Source of the DNA: Arthrobacter_H sp030452125
GTDB taxonomy: Bacteria > Actinomycetota > Actinomycetes > Actinomycetales > Micrococcaceae
Length of the DNA stretch: 64,000 nt
Assembly: GCA_052379645.1 (NCBI GenBank)
Contig: JBQSYU010000003.1
Direction: 5' to 3' (one strand)
Positions 42,336 through 49,853 of the stretch are shown here, piece after piece. The notes beneath the pieces were generated by a model. That model saw only the letters and a program-made list of their open reading frames with translations, was not told the DNA's origin and searched no databases. Each line of letters opens with the position of its first letter. Within the stretch, counting starts at the first letter, position 1. The position numbers and the translations under genes are program-made.

Positions 42336-43133
42336 TTATTCGGGCTGGCCGCCCATGCGCCGGCTGATCCGGGCGGCGGCCCGACAACAGGCCTCCGCGA
42401 GCCGGGTCAGTTCGGCATCGTGGATGCGGTAGAGCGGGGCGGCGACCATCAGAGCCGCGGCGACTTCCCCGCGATGCCCCATGATCGGTGCCGCGACCCC
42501 GACCTCTTCATGGGAGGTTTCCCCGTAATTGCAGGCGTAGCCACGCTCCCGCACCGTCTCCAGTCGACGCAGGTACGTCTTCAGGTCCTGCGGTCCCGCT
42601 GGGTCATGCTCCTCGGCCCTTGATCTGGACAGCAGTTCCCGGACGACTGATTCTTCCTGGTAGGCCAAGAACACCTGGACGGAGGCGCTCAACGGGGTGC
42701 CGTACCGGGTGCCGATGGGCGACGTGTGTTTGACCTGTTTGCGGCTGGGGATCTGTTCGACGGACACCGATTCGGCGCCGTCCCAGATGTTCAGGGCCGC
42801 CGTCTCCCCCGTGGTCTCGGCCAGTTCCTGCAGCACGGGGTAGGCGATGCGCCGGGCATCCAGATTGGCCAGCAGCGGGCCGGCCACGGCAATGAGCCCC
42901 AGCCCCAAGCGGAACTTGCGCGATAATTCGTCGCGTTCGACGATGCGTTCCTGCTCCAAGGTGGACAGGATGCGCGAGATGCTGGATTTGTGCAGTCCCA
43001 CGCTGGTGGCGATCTCGGTGACCCCGAGCAGCGGATCATCGACCGTGAAACAGCGCAGGACGTCGATGACGTTGACGATCACGGAAGAACTGCGGGGCTC
43101 CCCCGCCTCCGATTCACGTGTCTGAGCCGTCAT
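42336..43133 (-). CDS. IclR-family transcriptional regulator
   Basis: A 265-residue regulator with a winged-helix N-terminus (VTEIATSVGLHKSSISRILSTLEQERIVERD, about 40-75) and the IclR effector domain (LQELAETTGETAALNIWDG, GYACNYGETSHEEVGVAAPI). ATG at 43133 follows GGAGGGACG. It is directly downstream of the creatinase gene behind a strong hairpin, so it probably controls creatine use, with creatine, creatinine or sarcosine as possible effectors. The cupin gene follows. Target assignment is inference. Confidence 0.87.
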   Translation of the reverse strand: MTAQTRESEAGEPRSSSVIVNVIDVLRCFTVDDPLLGVTEIATSVGLHKSSISRILSTLEQERIVERDELSRKFRLGLGLIAVAGPLLANLDARRIAYPVLQELAETTGETAALNIWDGAESVSVEQIPSRKQVKHTSPIGTRYGTPLSASVQVFLAYQEESVVRELLSRSRAEEHDPAGPQDLKTYLRRLETVRERGYACNYGETSHEEVGVAAPIMGHRGEVAAALMVAAPLYRIHDAELTRLAEACCRAAARISRRMGGQPE

Positions 43134-43156
43134 CTTTTCGTCCCTCCAAGGTTGCA

Positions 43157-43193
43157 GCTGCTGGTGGCGGAGCAGTTGTCCGCCACCAGCAGC
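43157..43193 (-). terminator. Long perfect hairpin between creatinase and iclR
   Basis: GCTGCTGGTGGCGGA (43157-43171) and TCCGCCACCAGCAGC (43179-43193) form a perfect 15-bp stem with a 7-nt loop. It starts 37 nt beyond the creatinase stop and ends 24 nt before the iclR start, so it should end or attenuate the creatine transcript. No U tract. Confidence 0.7.
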
Positions 43194-43229
43194 CACCGGG
43201 TCCTCAGTGGCCCCGGTTCCCCGTGCGTT

Positions 43230-44480
43230 CTAGCAGGGGATGATGTTGTTTTCCGGGCCGAACCCGAACTTGGTGATGTTCTCGGCACCGTTTTCGTCCA
43301 CCACGAGGATATCGTGCTCACGGTAGCCGCCTGCCCCCGGCTGACCATCCATCACGGTGATCATCGGTTCCATGGAGACCACCATGCCCGGTTCGAGCAC
43401 GGTATCGATGTCCTCACGCAGTTCCAGGCCCGCCTCACGGCCGTAGTAGTGCGACAGGACGCCGAAGGAGTGTCCGTAGCCGAAGGTGCGGTTGGCCAGC
43501 AGCCCACGATCGACGAAGATCTCATTGAGTTCGGCGGCGATGTCCTTGCAGACGGCCCCCGGCTTGATCAGCTCCAGACCACGACGGTGGACCTCGACGT
43601 TGACGTTCCACAACTCCAGCGACCGCTCGTCAGGCTCGCCCAGGAACAAGGTGCGCTCCAGCGCGGTGTAGTAGCCCGAGGTCATCGGGAAGCAGTTCAG
43701 CGACAGGATATCCCCTCGCTGCAGCTTCCGGGTGGTCGCCCAGTTGTGGGCCCCGTCGGTGTTGATCCCGGACTGGAACCACACCCAGGTGTCACGGATC
43801 TCGGAATCCGGGAAGGTCCGGGCGATCTCGTGGACCATTGCCTCGGTGCCGATCAGGGCGACCTCGTATTCGGAGATGCCCTCGCGGATGGCGGCCTTGA
43901 TGGCTTCACCACCGATGTCACCGATACGCGCCCCGTGCTTGATGACCTCGATCTCTTCGGCCGACTTGATCATGCGCTGGAACATGGCCGCCTGGGCCAC
44001 GTCGACCAGGGTGGCGCGCTCGAAGGCCGCCTGGATCTTATTGCGGTTGTCCAGCGGCAGGGTGTCGTCTTCGACCCCGAGCCGGCGGACGGTGACGTTG
44101 CGCTGGCGCAGCGACTCCTGGATGGCGTGGATGAAGTTGTCACGACGCCAGTCGGTGTAGACGATGTTCTCGCCGTAGCTGCGGCGCCACGGCATGCCGG
44201 CGTCGATGTTGGCGGTGATGGTGCAGGTGTCGTCGGCGGTGACGACCATGGCATAGGAACGCCCGAAGTACGTGAACAGGAAGTCCGAGTAGTACTTGAT
44301 CGAGTGGTAGCTGGTCAGGACGACGGCGTCGAGGTCCTTCTCGGCCATGATCTTCCGCAGCCCGGCCAGGCGGCGCTCGAACTCGGCGTCCGAGAACGTC
44401 AGGGAGACCTTGTCCCCGTTGTGCAGGACCTTCAGGCGTTCGAGTCCGGAGACGGCGTTGGTGGATGCTTCGGTGGTCAC
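43230..44480 (-). CDS. Creatinase (creatine amidinohydrolase)
   Basis: A 416-residue member of the pita-bread (creatinase/prolidase) fold that hydrolyses creatine to sarcosine and urea, in the cytosol and without metal. Recognised from LKVLHNGDKVSLTFSDAEFERRL at the start, SYHSIKYYSDFLFTYFGRSY, the active-site His245 in NTDGAHNWATTRK and the Glu residues in SMEPMITVMDG and YREHDILVVDENG. Length fits known creatinases (about 400-410). GTG at 44480 is chosen because AAGGAG lies 6 nt upstream; the in-frame ATG at 44510 lies before it. It shares a promoter with the MHS transporter and feeds the sarcosine oxidase operon nearby. Confidence 0.94.
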   Translation of the reverse strand: MTTEASTNAVSGLERLKVLHNGDKVSLTFSDAEFERRLAGLRKIMAEKDLDAVVLTSYHSIKYYSDFLFTYFGRSYAMVVTADDTCTITANIDAGMPWRRSYGENIVYTDWRRDNFIHAIQESLRQRNVTVRRLGVEDDTLPLDNRNKIQAAFERATLVDVAQAAMFQRMIKSAEEIEVIKHGARIGDIGGEAIKAAIREGISEYEVALIGTEAMVHEIARTFPDSEIRDTWVWFQSGINTDGAHNWATTRKLQRGDILSLNCFPMTSGYYTALERTLFLGEPDERSLELWNVNVEVHRRGLELIKPGAVCKDIAAELNEIFVDRGLLANRTFGYGHSFGVLSHYYGREAGLELREDIDTVLEPGMVVSMEPMITVMDGQPGAGGYREHDILVVDENGAENITKFGFGPENNIIPC

Positions 44481-44536
44481 AATGGACTCCTTTTTATCGT
44501 GGTGGATCAATGGTTCGTCAGGAAGGTTAGGAGCCG

Positions 44537-45937
44537 CTATTTCAGCGGCTGTTTGCTGGTTTCCGCCGAGAAGGCGACGGCCACCAGGGCAATGACGGCG
44601 GCTCCCATGAGGTACCAGCCAGGGGCCAGGTCGCTGCCCGTGAAGCCGATGAGGAACGTGGCCACGAAGGGGGCCGTTCCGCCGAAGATCGCGTTGGAGA
44701 GGTTGAAACTGACAGCGAATCCGGTGTACCGGACCCGGGTGGGGAACATCTCCGCCAGGAAGCTGGGCAGCGTCCCGTCGTTGAGGGTCAGCATCGCGCC
44801 CAGTGCGATCTGCACCAGCACGATGATCAGGAAGTTCCCGGTGTCCAGCAGCATGAACAGCGGGACTGTGAAGATCACGAACAGGACTGAGGCGGTCAAC
44901 AGCACCTTCTTGCGTCCCAGCCGGTCCGAGAGCATGCCCATCACGAAGATGAAGCCGATGTAGGTCAACAGTGCCACCGTGGTCGCCAGGTAGGACTTCG
45001 ATTCATCGAGGCCGACTTCCGTGGCGAGGTAGGTGGGCATGTAGCTGAGCAGCATGTAGAAGCCGACGGCGTTCAGGAGCACGGCGCCGATGGCCTGCAC
45101 GAGCTGACGCCAATGGTCGCGGAAGAGGTCCCTGATCGGGGTGGTTTCGGTGTCGTCTTCGGCCTCCAGGGCCCGGAAGGCCGGGGAATCCTCCAGCCGG
45201 GTCCTGATGTAGCGTCCGATCAGTCCCATCGGAGCGGCCAGCAGGAAGGGCAGGCGCCAGCCCCAGCCTTCCATCTGATCGGTGGAGAGCAGACCGGTCA
45301 GCAAGGCTGCCAGCAGTGAACCGAGCAGCAGTCCGGTGGCCGTACTGGCCGGGACGACGGCGGCGAAGAGGCCACGACGCTTGGGCGGGGCATATTCCAC
45401 CAGGAAGGCGGCGGCCCCGGCGTACTCCCCCGAGGCCGAGAAGCCCTGGATGACGCGGATGATGAGCAGGAGGATCGGGGCCCACAACCCGATGGTGGCG
45501 TATCCGGGGATCAGTGCGATGCAGAACGTCGCGGCGGACATGATCAGGATGGACCAGGACAGGGCGAGCCGCCGGCCGAACTTATCACCCAGGTGCCCCC
45601 AGATGAAGCCGCCCAGCGGGCGGACGAAGAAGGAGACGGCGAAGAGGCCGAAGGTCAGCAGCAGACCGGTTTGCTGATCCGATTCGGGGAAGAACACTGC
45701 GGTGATGGTCACCGCCAGGTAGCCGTAGACGGCGTAGTCGAACCACTCGACGAAGTTGCCGATGAAGCTCGCCGCAACGACTTTGTTGCGGGTCTTGCGG
45801 ATGGAGGCCGGGGTCTCCTCGCCCGGTCCACCACTGAAGGCGGTGCGGGGCTTGACGCCGGATTCGTGTTGGTGCGTCAGTACTGACGGCGGCTGATGAG
45901 GCTCACCGTGCGCTTCGGGTGTTTTTTCGTGATTCAT
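44537..45937 (-). CDS. MHS-family MFS transporter, probable creatine or related solute importer
   Basis: A 466-residue metabolite:proton symporter: N-terminal cytoplasmic tail of about 45 residues, then FIGNFVEWFDYAVYGYLA in the first of twelve membrane segments, the motif GHLGDKFGRR between segments 2 and 3, and RVIQGFSASGEYAGAAAFLVEY in segment 4. The family includes ProP-like osmolyte and shikimate or 2-oxoglutarate carriers. It is first in the operon with creatinase (56-bp gap), so creatine import is the best guess. ATG at 45937; weak GGTGGT ribosome-binding site; in-frame ATG at 45988 lies in the operator region. Confidence 0.88.
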   Translation of the reverse strand: MNHEKTPEAHGEPHQPPSVLTHQHESGVKPRTAFSGGPGEETPASIRKTRNKVVAASFIGNFVEWFDYAVYGYLAVTITAVFFPESDQQTGLLLTFGLFAVSFFVRPLGGFIWGHLGDKFGRRLALSWSILIMSAATFCIALIPGYATIGLWAPILLLIIRVIQGFSASGEYAGAAAFLVEYAPPKRRGLFAAVVPASTATGLLLGSLLAALLTGLLSTDQMEGWGWRLPFLLAAPMGLIGRYIRTRLEDSPAFRALEAEDDTETTPIRDLFRDHWRQLVQAIGAVLLNAVGFYMLLSYMPTYLATEVGLDESKSYLATTVALLTYIGFIFVMGMLSDRLGRKKVLLTASVLFVIFTVPLFMLLDTGNFLIIVLVQIALGAMLTLNDGTLPSFLAEMFPTRVRYTGFAVSFNLSNAIFGGTAPFVATFLIGFTGSDLAPGWYLMGAAVIALVAVAFSAETSKQPLK

Positions 45938-45962
45938 GAGGGACCACCAAAGAAGTTTGAAG

Positions 45963-45987
45963 TTGCACTCACTGCAACGCTGTTGCA
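45963..45987. promoter_or_regulatory. TTGCA repeats downstream of the creatine promoter, probable operator
   Basis: TTGCA-CTCAC-TGCAA (45963-45977) is a perfect 5+5+5 palindrome, and a further TTGCA at 45983-45987 repeats the first half 20 bp (two helical turns) away. These overlap the expected transcription start of the creatine operon on the minus strand. Likely binding site of a regulator such as the linked IclR or GntR protein; which one is not shown. Confidence 0.5.
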
Positions 45988-45990
45988 CAT

Positions 45991-46019
45991 ACGCTATTTG
46001 TGGCAGGGGTCACTGTCAA
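45991..46019 (-). promoter_or_regulatory. Promoter of the transporter-creatinase operon with CRP/GlxR-like spacer
   Basis: Read on the minus strand: -35 TTGACA (46019-46014), a 17-nt spacer and -10 TAGCGT (45996-45991). The plus-strand spacer region reads TGTG-N8-CACT (45999-46014), near the CRP/GlxR consensus TGTGA-N6-TCACA. The same layout recurs at 59781-59809. Confidence 0.7.
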
Positions 46020-46078
46020 GGCTTTGGCCGGAAGTCCTCAAATTGCCCACCAGACCGCGCGACCCGGCGGCCGATACC

Positions 46079-46117
46079 AAAAAAGGCACCACCCCTGTCG
46101 TGTGGGGTGGTGCCTTT
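46079..46117 (-). terminator. Bidirectional intrinsic terminator downstream of the GntR gene
   Basis: GGCACCACCCC (46085-46095) and GGGGTGGTGCC (46104-46114) form a perfect 11-bp stem with an 8-nt loop. On the minus strand it is followed by TTTTTT (A tract 46079-46084 on plus), and T3 flanks the other side. Best intrinsic terminator of the window, 22 nt beyond the GntR stop; it insulates the regulator from the creatine promoter. Confidence 0.85.
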
Positions 46118-46135
46118 CCGGTCGGCGCGGGAGCG

Positions 46136-46795
46136 TCAGAGGATCGAGCGGATGGTGGACTCGAAGTGACGCACGTGTTCTTCGGCCAGCTGCCGCGATT
46201 CCACCGGATCCCCGGCGATGATGGCCCGCAACAGCGAGGCGTGCTCCTGGATGTGGCCGGCGATGCTCGGTAGCCGGTCCATCACCAGGCACCAGATGCG
46301 GGTGGCCAGGTTGTCCAGGCGCACCAACGTTTCCTCGAGGTGCTGGTTCTCCGCCGCCCGGTAGATCAGCCGGTGGACCTCCAGGTCGTATTCCATCAGG
46401 GCCCGGCGGTCCTGGTCCTCGTCCAGCTGTTCGATCGCCGCCGCCGTATCGGCCAGCTGCTTACGCAGCGCGGGGTTCGGATTCAGCGCCGCCTTCTCGG
46501 CCGCCAGCGGCTCCAGGAGGTGACGGATCTCCGAGATGGCCGCGAGGTCCTTGATGTCCACCATCGTGGCGAAGGTGCCGCGTCGCGGAAAGGAGTGCAC
46601 CAGCCGGTCGGTCTCGAGCTTCTTCAGTGCTTCGCGGATGGGGGTGCGCCCCATATCCAGCTCCGTCGAGAGCAGCCCCTCGTTGATGGGGGCGCCGGGG
46701 GCGATGTCCAGCATGATCAACCGATCGCGCAACACCCGATAGGAACGTTCCGCCAGCGACTCGGCAACGGGTGCCGTTCCGGTCACCATGTCCAT
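46136..46795 (-). CDS. FCD-type GntR regulator of the glyA-sox operon
   Basis: A 219-residue regulator: winged-helix N-terminus (LLSTELDMGRTPIREALKKLETDRLVHSFPRRGTFA in parts, about 35-75) and an all-helical FCD effector domain with EIRHLLEPLAAEKA, the Asp of EYDLEVHRLIYRAAEN and the two later His residues (HIQEHASLL, HVRHFE) expected for metal-assisted ligand binding. ATG at 46795 follows GGAGGAAG. Divergent from glyA with a 140-bp shared promoter region, so it most likely regulates sarcosine catabolism and itself. Ligand unknown. Confidence 0.88.
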   Translation of the reverse strand: MDMVTGTAPVAESLAERSYRVLRDRLIMLDIAPGAPINEGLLSTELDMGRTPIREALKKLETDRLVHSFPRRGTFATMVDIKDLAAISEIRHLLEPLAAEKAALNPNPALRKQLADTAAAIEQLDEDQDRRALMEYDLEVHRLIYRAAENQHLEETLVRLDNLATRIWCLVMDRLPSIAGHIQEHASLLRAIIAGDPVESRQLAEEHVRHFESTIRSIL

Positions 46796-46829
46796 CGACT
46801 TCCTCCTGCTTCCTGGGCCCGCGACTACA

Positions 46830-46843
46830 TTACCAGCGGGTAA
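46830..46843. promoter_or_regulatory. TTACC-N4-GGTAA palindrome, candidate GntR operator
   Basis: TTACC-AGCG-GGTAA is a perfect 5+4+5 palindrome between the GntR start and the glyA -35 hexamer, next to TAATGT (-10-like on the minus strand). Its size is usual for FCD-GntR sites. Confidence 0.45.
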
Positions 46844-46853
46844 AAACTTTCCC

Positions 46854-46882
46854 TTGACCGACCGTGATCTCCATCATACGAT
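46854..46882 (+). promoter_or_regulatory. Promoter of the glyA-sox operon
   Basis: TTGACC (46854-46859), a 17-nt spacer and TACGAT (46877-46882). The leader to the glyA ATG is about 47 nt and holds the AT-rich GATATATC and the ribosome-binding site AAGGAG. Confidence 0.6.
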
Positions 46883-46935
46883 ATGGAACACAAGAGATAT
46901 ATCAGTTGTCGACGTAGTGCGGATAAGGAGTACCC

Positions 46936-48279
46936 ATGACCATCGCCACCACAGGTCAGGTCTCAGCGAAGTCATTGACGACTTCGTTGGCGGAGCTTGA
47001 TCCCGAGGTTGCTTCGCGGATCGATGCCGAGCTGGCCCGCCAGCAGGACGGTCTGGAAATGATCGCCTCGGAGAACCACACCGCCCAGGCGGTCATGGAA
47101 GCCCAGGGCTCGGTGCTGACCAATAAATACGCCGAGGGATACCCCGGGCGCCGGTACTACGGCGGCTGCGAGCATGTCGACGTGATCGAGTCGCTGGCGA
47201 TCGAGCGGGTCAAGGCCCTCTTCGGGGCCGGTTTCGCCAACGTCCAGCCGCATTCGGGCGCCCAGGCCAATGCCTCGGTGATGCACGCGTTGATCCGTCC
47301 CGGGGACACGGTCATGGGCCTGAACCTGGCCCATGGCGGTCACTTGACCCACGGGATGAAGATCAACTTCTCCGGACGGCTGTACAACATCGTCCCGTAC
47401 TCGGTCTCCGAATCCGATCTGCGGATCGATATGGACGAGGTCGAGGCGTTGGCGATCGAGCACCAGCCCAAGATGATCGTGGCCGGCTGGTCGGCGTATC
47501 CGCGCCAGCTGGACTTCGAACGCTTCCGGGCCATTGCCGATCAGGTCGGCGCCTACTTGTTCGTGGACATGGCCCATTTCGCCGGTCTGGTCGCTGCCGG
47601 GTTGCATCCTTCCCCGGTGCCCCATGCCCATGTGGTCACCTCCACCACGCATAAGACGTTGGCCGGCCCGCGCGGCGGGATCATCCTGACCAACGAGGCC
47701 GATATCGCCAAGAAGATCAACTCCGCGGTGTTCCCCGGTCAGCAGGGCGGGCCGTTGGAGCATGTCATTGCCGGCAAGGCGGTGGCGTTCAAGATCGCCG
47801 CCTCCGAAGAGTTCGCCGAGCGCCAGGCGCGCACGTTGGCCGGGGCGAGGATCCTGGCCGAACGCCTCACGGCCGCAGATGTCGCCGAGTGCGGGATCAG
47901 CGTGTTGACCGGGGGCACGGATGTGCACCTGGTGTTGGTGGATCTGCGGGATTCGGTCCTCAATGGCCAGGAAGGCGAGGACCTGTTGGCGAAGATCGAG
48001 ATCACGGTCAACCGCAATGCGGTCCCGTTCGATCCGCGGCCTCCGATGGTGACGTCGGGGCTACGGATCGGGACCCCGGCGTTGGCCACCCGTGGTTTCT
48101 CGGAGGCGGCCTTTACCGAGGTCGCCGACATCATCGCGTTGGCGTTGATCGCCGGGACCGCCGACGGCGGTGCCGACGCGGCGGTCCTTGACGCGTTGAA
48201 GGCCAGGGTCACCGCCCTGGCCACCGCCCACCCGCTCTACCCGGAACTTCCCCTTCTCTCTTCCACGATTGGAGCCTGA
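46936..48279 (+). CDS. glyA: Serine hydroxymethyltransferase
   Basis: A 447-residue PLP enzyme converting glycine plus 5,10-methylene-tetrahydrofolate to serine (and the reverse). Visible: LEMIASENHTAQAVMEAQGSVLTNKYAEGYPG (in parts), VDMAHFAGLVAAG and the PLP lysine Lys240 in STTHKTLAGPRGG. ATG at 46936 follows AAGGAG. As first gene of the sarcosine oxidase operon it would use both products of the tetrameric oxidase (glycine and folate-bound formaldehyde) to make serine, which sdaA then deaminates. It may be a second, catabolic copy beside a housekeeping glyA elsewhere. Confidence 0.96.
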   Translation: MTIATTGQVSAKSLTTSLAELDPEVASRIDAELARQQDGLEMIASENHTAQAVMEAQGSVLTNKYAEGYPGRRYYGGCEHVDVIESLAIERVKALFGAGFANVQPHSGAQANASVMHALIRPGDTVMGLNLAHGGHLTHGMKINFSGRLYNIVPYSVSESDLRIDMDEVEALAIEHQPKMIVAGWSAYPRQLDFERFRAIADQVGAYLFVDMAHFAGLVAAGLHPSPVPHAHVVTSTTHKTLAGPRGGIILTNEADIAKKINSAVFPGQQGGPLEHVIAGKAVAFKIAASEEFAERQARTLAGARILAERLTAADVAECGISVLTGGTDVHLVLVDLRDSVLNGQEGEDLLAKIEITVNRNAVPFDPRPPMVTSGLRIGTPALATRGFSEAAFTEVADIIALALIAGTADGGADAAVLDALKARVTALATAHPLYPELPLLSSTIGA

Positions 48280-48281
48280 TC

Positions 48282-49499
48282 ATGGCCGATCTGCTGCCCG
48301 AGCACCCTGAATTCCTGTGGCGCAATGCCGAACCCAAGCCCTCCTATGACGCAGTGATCGTCGGCGGCGGCGGACACGGCCTGGCCACCGCCTACTATCT
48401 TGCGAAGAACCATGGAATGACGAACATCGCCATCCTGGAACGCGGCTGGCTGGCCGGCGGCAACATGGCCCGGAACACCACCATCATCCGTTCGAACTAC
48501 CTCTGGGACGAGAGCGCGGCGCTGTACGAGCACTCGCTCAAGCTCTGGGAGGGCCTGCCCGAGGAGCTGGACTACGACTTCCTGTTCTCCCAGCGCGGGG
48601 TCATGAACGTCGCCCACACCCTGCAGGAAGTGCGCGATTCCAAACGCCGGGTCAATGCCAACGCCCTGAACGGGGTGGACGCCGAATGGTTGGAGCCGAA
48701 CCAGGTCAAGGAGCTGTGCCCGATCATCAACACCGGGGACGACATCCGCTACCCGGTCATGGGCGCGACCTACCAGCCGCGGGCCGGCATCGCCAAGCAC
48801 GACCACGTCGCCTGGGCCTTCGCCCGCAAATGCGACGAGATGGGCGTGGACATCATCCAGAACTGCGAAGTCACCGGATTCGTCAAGGACGGCAACCGCG
48901 TGGTCGGCGTCGAGACGAGCCAAGGACGCATCCTCACCGACAAGGTGGGCTTGTGCGGGGCAGGACACTCCTCGGTCCTGGCCGAAATGGCGGGTTTCGA
49001 CCTGCCGATCCAGTCCCACCCGCTGCAGGCCCTGGTCTCCGAGCTCTTCGAGCCGGTCCACCCCACGGTGGTCATGTCCAACCACGTCCACGTCTACGTT
49101 TCGCAGGCACATAAGGGCGAACTGGTCATGGGTGCCGGCGTGGACCCCTATAACGGCTACGGCCAGCGCGGTGCCTTCCATGTCATCGAAGAGCAGATGT
49201 CGGCCGCGGTCGAACTGTTCCCGATCTTCTCCCGGGCGCATCTGCTGCGCACCTGGGGCGGCATCGTCGACGTGACCATGGACGCCTCCCCCATCGTGTC
49301 CCCGACACCGATCGAGGGGATGTACGTGAACTGCGGCTGGGGCACCGGTGGCTTCAAGGGAACCCCCGCGGCCGGCTACACCTTCGCCCACACCATCGCG
49401 ACCGGGGAAGCGCACCCGCTAAACGCCCCGTACGCGCTGGACCGCTTCGAGACCGGACAGCTGATCGACGAGCACGGCGCTGCCGCCGTCGCTCACTAG
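48282..49499 (+). CDS. soxB: Heterotetrameric sarcosine oxidase, beta subunit
   Basis: A 405-residue flavoprotein subunit carrying the sarcosine-oxidising FAD site. The FAD motif is AVIVGGGGHGLATAYYLA with the arm ILERGWLAGGNMARNTTIIRSNY (in parts). His173 and His175 in GIAKHDHVAW are at the place where family members covalently bind FMN. Near the C-terminus MYVNCGWGTGGFKGTPAAG completes FAD binding. ATG at 48282 follows GGAG and starts 2 nt after glyA. Acts in the cytosol in complex with the D, A and G subunits. Confidence 0.95.
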   Translation: MADLLPEHPEFLWRNAEPKPSYDAVIVGGGGHGLATAYYLAKNHGMTNIAILERGWLAGGNMARNTTIIRSNYLWDESAALYEHSLKLWEGLPEELDYDFLFSQRGVMNVAHTLQEVRDSKRRVNANALNGVDAEWLEPNQVKELCPIINTGDDIRYPVMGATYQPRAGIAKHDHVAWAFARKCDEMGVDIIQNCEVTGFVKDGNRVVGVETSQGRILTDKVGLCGAGHSSVLAEMAGFDLPIQSHPLQALVSELFEPVHPTVVMSNHVHVYVSQAHKGELVMGAGVDPYNGYGQRGAFHVIEEQMSAAVELFPIFSRAHLLRTWGGIVDVTMDASPIVSPTPIEGMYVNCGWGTGGFKGTPAAGYTFAHTIATGEAHPLNAPYALDRFETGQLIDEHGAAAVAH

Positions 49500-49523
49500 C
49501 ACCCACTTCCAGAAGGACTTCCC

Positions 49524-49853
49524 ATGCTGCTCATTGAATGCCCCAACTGCGGGCCACGCGATGAAACCGAATACCACTACGGCGGCCAGGCCCATGTCGC
49601 CTATCCGGAGAACCCGGACGAGCTGACCGACAGCGAATGGTCGCGCTACCTCTTCTACCGCAAGAACCCCAAGGGCATCTTCGCCGAACGCTGGAACCAC
49701 GCCGCCGGCTGCCGCAAATGGTTCAACGCATTGCGGGACACCTCCACCTATGAAATCCAAGCCATCTACCAGTTGAACGAGCCGAGACCCGATATCGCCT
49801 CCCCCGAGCTGATCCACGCACGGCAGAACACCCCCGAAGGAGGAACACGATGA
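49524..49853 (+). CDS. soxD: Heterotetrameric sarcosine oxidase, delta subunit
   Basis: A 109-residue subunit with the zinc-binding cysteines CPNCGPR at residues 6-12 and HAAGCRKWF about residue 66, both typical of SoxD, and HYGGQAHVAYP between them. Structural role at the tetramer interface. ATG at 49524 follows AGAAGGA; the stop overlaps soxA by 4 bp. Confidence 0.95.
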   Translation: MLLIECPNCGPRDETEYHYGGQAHVAYPENPDELTDSEWSRYLFYRKNPKGIFAERWNHAAGCRKWFNALRDTSTYEIQAIYQLNEPRPDIASPELIHARQNTPEGGTR

